Part shown: positions 59,885 through 64,000 of the stretch, piece after piece | How positions within the stretch are numbered: the first letter of the stretch is position 1 | Layout: each line of letters starts with the position of its first letter | From: Oscarella lobularis | Taxonomy: Eukaryota; Porifera; Homoscleromorpha; Homosclerophorida; Oscarellidae | Reading direction: 5' to 3' | NCBI RefSeq assembly: GCF_947507565.1 | Contig: NC_089193.1 | Span: 992,001 to 1,056,000 of the forward strand | DNA: 64,000 nt | Program-made: the position numbers and the translations under genes | The notes under the pieces: generated by a model | Database searches by the model: none | What the model was told of the DNA's origin: nothing | The model's input: the letters and a program-made list of their open reading frames with translations, nothing else

Positions 59885-62800
59885 CTAATTCGCCCAAGGC
59901 GGTCGATACTGCGTCTGCCACGGCTGATCCACCAAACGCACTTCCACTTCCCCATGCAATTTTCCTTTCACGAGTCTCTTCGGAGGACAGTCGTTGTACG
60001 AATCAGATGCTACAACAGTTTCCAAGACACTCAAAGAATCTTGAGCCGACGGTCTTTGGGATGGGTCCGTATTAATCATTCGAAGGCCAAGTTGCTTGAT
60101 TGTGGTATGCCCAACGCTAACCGCCTGAGATCGTCTGCTTTCCGCAGCCGCCCGCTTCCCTATCATCACTTCAATGAGAGTCACGCCTAAACTGCAAATA
60201 TCCGCCTCTTTCGTATTATGCTGACCGGGCACGTGCCTTTCCGGAGCCACATACTCAGGGCTCAATAGACCAGCTGAGATCATCTTAGATGCTTCGGAAA
60301 ATCGAGCCGCTCCTAGGTCGCATACCTTGGCTTCCATTAAAGTACTGACTACGACGTTTCTAGGACAAATGTCTCCGTGTAAAATACCTTTAGGACCGAG
60401 CTGATGCAGATAAGCGATTCCAGCCGTAAAGCCGACAGCCATGTCAACCTGTTCTCTCAACGAGAGACGTTTTGCCGATCGACGAGATGCTTTGATGACG
60501 TCCGATACAGAACCCTCTAAAAGTTCAGTAATAATTCGAGCGGGAACGCCGTCTTCGGTCGTCACACCGCACAATGACACTACGTTAGGATGACGAGCAT
60601 GACTACATATGCCAATTTCTTGCTGGAACAACTCCAGGTAATGGCCGCGGTCCAGTAAATCGTGCATACTTTTTACTGCAACGTAGCTGCCCCGCCAATA
60701 GCCCATCTTTACGCCTGCGAGAAAGAAGATAACGCTGTGTATCGTTCGATGCTAACTATAAATCCCTTACTTCCATAAGCACCGCTTCCGAGGCTGATAC
60801 TTGTCATTCGAACATCTTCAGAGGGAATCTCCAGGAGTAGGTGTCTTTTTCGCAGACTTTCGGATTTCTCGTCCGCAACGCCTTGGATTTCAGCTTTCTC
60901 CTGTCTCAACTGGTCGCACTGTGCCTCAAGTTGCTCCCTTGCTACTCGATTCTGCTCGCGCTCCAGTTCTAAAAGTGAAAAGTAGGCATAATTTGTGCTG
61001 TACATCAAAAGGGAATTACCTAAATTCATTCGCAACTCGTCTTTTTCTCTTAAAGTGATCTCAGCTTGGAGTCTTTCCTCGTCTTTTGCTCTGTGGACTT
61101 CATTAGCGCGAATTCGCTCCTCCTCAGTTTCTCTTCTCGAAATTTGAAGAAGTCGCTCATTTTCTTGTAGTCGCAGGCGAAGTCGGTCAAGCTCCTCCTG
61201 GAGTTGATTCACGTGACGCCTGATCGGATGCGCGGTGACAAATCGACGACTCCCAAATAATTCACTTCTGATCCCAGCGAAAGTAGACTCATTAGCGCAA
61301 TCTTCGTGCGTTTTGCAAATGTGAATTGATCGTATGTCCAAGGAATGAAAGTGATTGCTACTTCCACATCGATTGCTGCAAGAATGCATGACGCAACTTT
61401 TTGGGCAATAGTCCATAGTACATTGGTGCCTTCCCTTGTGATTGTACGGCAAGGAGCAGTGATTTTTACAGTCCGAAAGATCGCACTTCTTGTTGCAACA
61501 GTGAATCTCTGCATCGCATCGGTGCAACCGGCTTTGCTCGTCCTCTGCTTTGACGTGGTCGACCTTTCGCGAACAGCTTCCTTTACACCCACGATATGCT
61601 GACAGTTCGCATGGCGTGTTGCAAATGTGCTTCCTTTCCTTGCACTGATGTTTGCCCGTGTGACCGCCGCAATGACCACAGGGAAAACCACACGCAACAC
61701 CTTTCCCGCTGGAGTCGCGGAAATAAGAACACTTGTACTCGCATTTGTGGTTTGTGTGACAATCATGATGCAGATAGACGTCTTCTTTGTTGTGAGGACT
61801 TTGTTCTAAGCAAAGCCGGTCACACGTCTGACACTTTTGCTCGCAAAGTGACCAAAACTGGCGGAGCGGGGAGAAGAGTCTAAGCTTTGTGTCCAAAAGG
61901 AGACTCGTCACGTCGATATCGTCCTTGAAAACTTGAGTGTTAAGATGAATCCATTTTTCAACTCTCGATATTCTTCTGTTGACAAGGGCCGTCAGTTGCT
62001 TCCTAAAAGAGCTGCACCAATCCGTCGTCCCAATATGCTTTTCATTTATGGCACAATAGCCCTTGATGAGGCGTTCTCTTAGATGAGATCTGTCTTTCGC
62101 AGCAGCAGCATACAGCACGAAACCGTGATCCTTTGCCGATAAAGACATCGGCAGTTCCTTGTCTTCAACAACTTCTTTGTCAGACTCAAATTTTCCTAGT
62201 GGCCTTATCTCATTGCCATCAAGAAGGGAGCCACACCAAACAGCATCTTCAACATTCATTCTAAGCAAGATAAGTACTTTGTTAATTTTCGTTCTGTCCA
62301 AAGCTGTCCAGTCTTGCAAATAAATTTTAGCAAGGACGGTTTTCATTAGTTCAGATGTATATTTCGCAGACCCAAGACTTTGCTGAGTGTCAAAATGTTT
62401 TCTGATGTTAACAAAACTCTCGAAAAACTCCCGCTTTCCAAAATTTTCGGATGTCGCAACGCGGAAGGATCCTCGGTATAAGTTCTTCACAAAGTTATTC
62501 TCCATGTCCGTTTTGAGAACTTCTAAAATTTTTTTTACCATTTCCTCTAGAACGGAGTTTGAATCTCCGGAAGAGACGTCTTTGCAGACCACAGCAAGCT
62601 TTCCTTTGAAAAGTTGATTTTGTGTGTCACTCTGCTTCAAATATGTGGCGCCATCTTGAAAACGATCAAACATTCTTTTCGTGTCCTCGTCAAAACGGGG
62701 GCCCCGTTTTAAAAACGGTAAGTGAACTTATTGCTCCGCCGAAAACGGCCATGAGCATATCTTCTTGTCGACTTCGTTCAAACGACCCCAAGCCCTCAAA

Positions 62801-64000
62801 ATCAAGAGCGATGACGGTTACTTCGGGATAAAGTCGAACTGACATCCAAATTCCCTGAGTGCATCTGCCACCCGCGATGTCAAATTGAGCGCCCGTCACG
62901 TGATTGAGCAAGAAGCTCTTTCCAGCACTCTGTCTTCCTTTGGCGGATATCACTTTTGCGGGCTTTGTGGCATAGTTAAAAACGGCTTCGTAAACGCCAA
63001 ACGATATGGCATCAATGAAGTCTTGAACTGAATTCATGGCTCCTGGAAACGTAACATTGACTCCTTTTGACAGAGGACGAAGAACGTTGTTTTCTGCTAT
63101 CGCGATTTGAATAGGTACTGAAGTTGCGATAGACAAAACAAATTCGTCTGCTTGGACAGCTTCGTAAGGATAGGCAAATACAGCGGATAAATCGTCGCTA
63201 GTGCACACTTGGAGTCTCATCGTTCTAAGAAGAGGTTTCACAGATTTTCCCGTTTCCACTTGAAGAGCGTTAAGCATGCTGTGAAAGTACGATAGCATGT
63301 TTTCTTGAAACTCTTCCCGAGATAGTTTACGTTTTGCTTCGACTGGAATTCGGAACGTTATCCACAACGGTTTCGCTTTGGTTTCATAGCAATTTGTAAT
63401 AGCATACTTTCGAAATATTGTGTGAAATTGCTCCAAAATTTCATTCATTTTTAGGTCTACGTCGGTTCTCGATAAACGGCTTGAAACAACGTTGAGGCTG
63501 CTGCCACGTGAAATCAATTTCAGACGAACCGACTGGCATTTGCCACCAGAGCAGTCGACGCAAACTAAGTGCAGTTGACTTTGAATTTGGACTAGGCGAA
63601 ACTGCGCACATCGACTTGCGCCTTTAAACACGAATATCTCTTCACCGCATACTGGACGAAAGGCTTCGCAAGAATAAGTTCTAACACAGAAATTGCATTG
63701 CTCCGTAGCGGGCTCTTCCTTCCTTCCTTCAGTCGTACGGCCATCTTTCTTACTCGAAACAACGTGGGAGGAGACTGTGAGAACGAAGTCATTGTACGTG
63801 AAGACTTCCTTCAAATTTTCTCCCCATTTCTTGAAGTTTAGTCGACCAGGGTACAATTTTCCTCTTCGGATGTCATACACCGATCCTCGGAAATCCGAAT
63901 CAACTAGTAAGAGCTCTCTTTTCCCGCTAATAAATTGCATGTGTAACATGTCCACACAATCATACTTGTCTTTGAGAGGATGTTCGGAATTGTGTCGGAG
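59885..64000 (-). CDS. Very-large-GTPase-type/Cys-His-rich/coiled-coil protein kinase (5' partial)
   Basis: The frame is open to the right edge. Exons: >64000-61020 (with a 1-nt frame break at 62697-62705), 60968-60771, 60714-59885; about 1335 residues visible. The first part holds a P-loop GTPase of the GBP/VLIG/URGCP type: GRQSAGKSFLLNHV (Walker A), RCTQGIWMSVRLY (switch), ALDFEGLGSFERS (G3) and SLTVFKT. After the break, RMFDRFQDGATYL continues the family pattern. A Cys/His-rich region (about 61300-61870; CGFPCGHCGGHTGKHQC, CHTNHKCEYKC) may bind zinc. A coiled coil (NQLQEELDRLRLRLQENERL) leads into a C-terminal kinase with LGSGAYG, VAVK, HGDICPRN, CDLGAA and APE. Interferon-induced very large GTPases act in cytosolic defence; joining one to a kinase makes an immune-sensor role plausible but unproven. 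Confidence 0.88.

Noticed and set aside
1-64000. CRISPR arrays, operons, tRNA or rRNA genes
   Set aside because: No regularly spaced repeats of CRISPR type and no cloverleaf or rRNA core sequence recognised; the window is eukaryotic.

Overview
The window is nuclear DNA of an early-branching animal, most likely a sponge. The evidence is dense genes with very short introns (mostly 46-84 bp), canonical eukaryotic splice sites including one U12-type AT-AC intron, and genes for animal cell-surface proteins: a teneurin, an ionotropic glutamate receptor and an LRP-like protein with Ig domains. These sit beside housekeeping genes (proteasome beta1, sedoheptulokinase). A sponge that keeps glutamate receptors, such as a homoscleromorph, is my inference and not proven. 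Exon structures were worked out by hand from reading frames and splice signals. In nearly every gene the phases add up to an uninterrupted protein.

Layout. 1-10491 (+): 3' part of a giant protein with three C-terminal vWA domains. 10492-13350: non-coding, rich in repeats, with a roughly 900-bp foldback element. 13358-13901 (-): small unknown gene. 14711-23852 (-): teneurin in 25 exons. 24503-39046 (+): 4812-residue secreted beta-solenoid adhesin-like protein with only two introns. 39174-39709 (+): small unknown gene. 39830-41500: repeats. 41511-42781 (-): unknown gene. 43126-44057 (-): proteasome beta1, head to head with 44094-45505 (+): sedoheptulokinase. 45731-49564 (-): ankyrin/coiled-coil/protein kinase. 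49954-51770 (+): glutamate receptor without an amino-terminal domain. 52175-58827 (-): LRP-like protein with four YWTD-propeller/EGF units and two Ig domains, split by a 1.4-kb insert-bearing gap and an in-frame stop. 59885-64000 (-): very-large-GTPase-type protein with a Cys/His-rich region, coiled coil and C-terminal protein kinase, 5' incomplete.

The most notable signal is that the two kinase genes share one coiled-coil/kinase cassette, with the same two intron positions and phases. Different N-terminal modules are joined to it: ankyrin repeats in one, an interferon-type GTPase plus a Cys/His-rich region in the other. This resembles an innate-immune receptor family with interchangeable sensors; that role is inference. 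Two other notable loci are the adhesin, which looks bacterial in style and has a PSI domain on a symmetric phase-1 exon, and the teneurin, which has seven complete EGF repeats and no C-terminal toxin-like domain.
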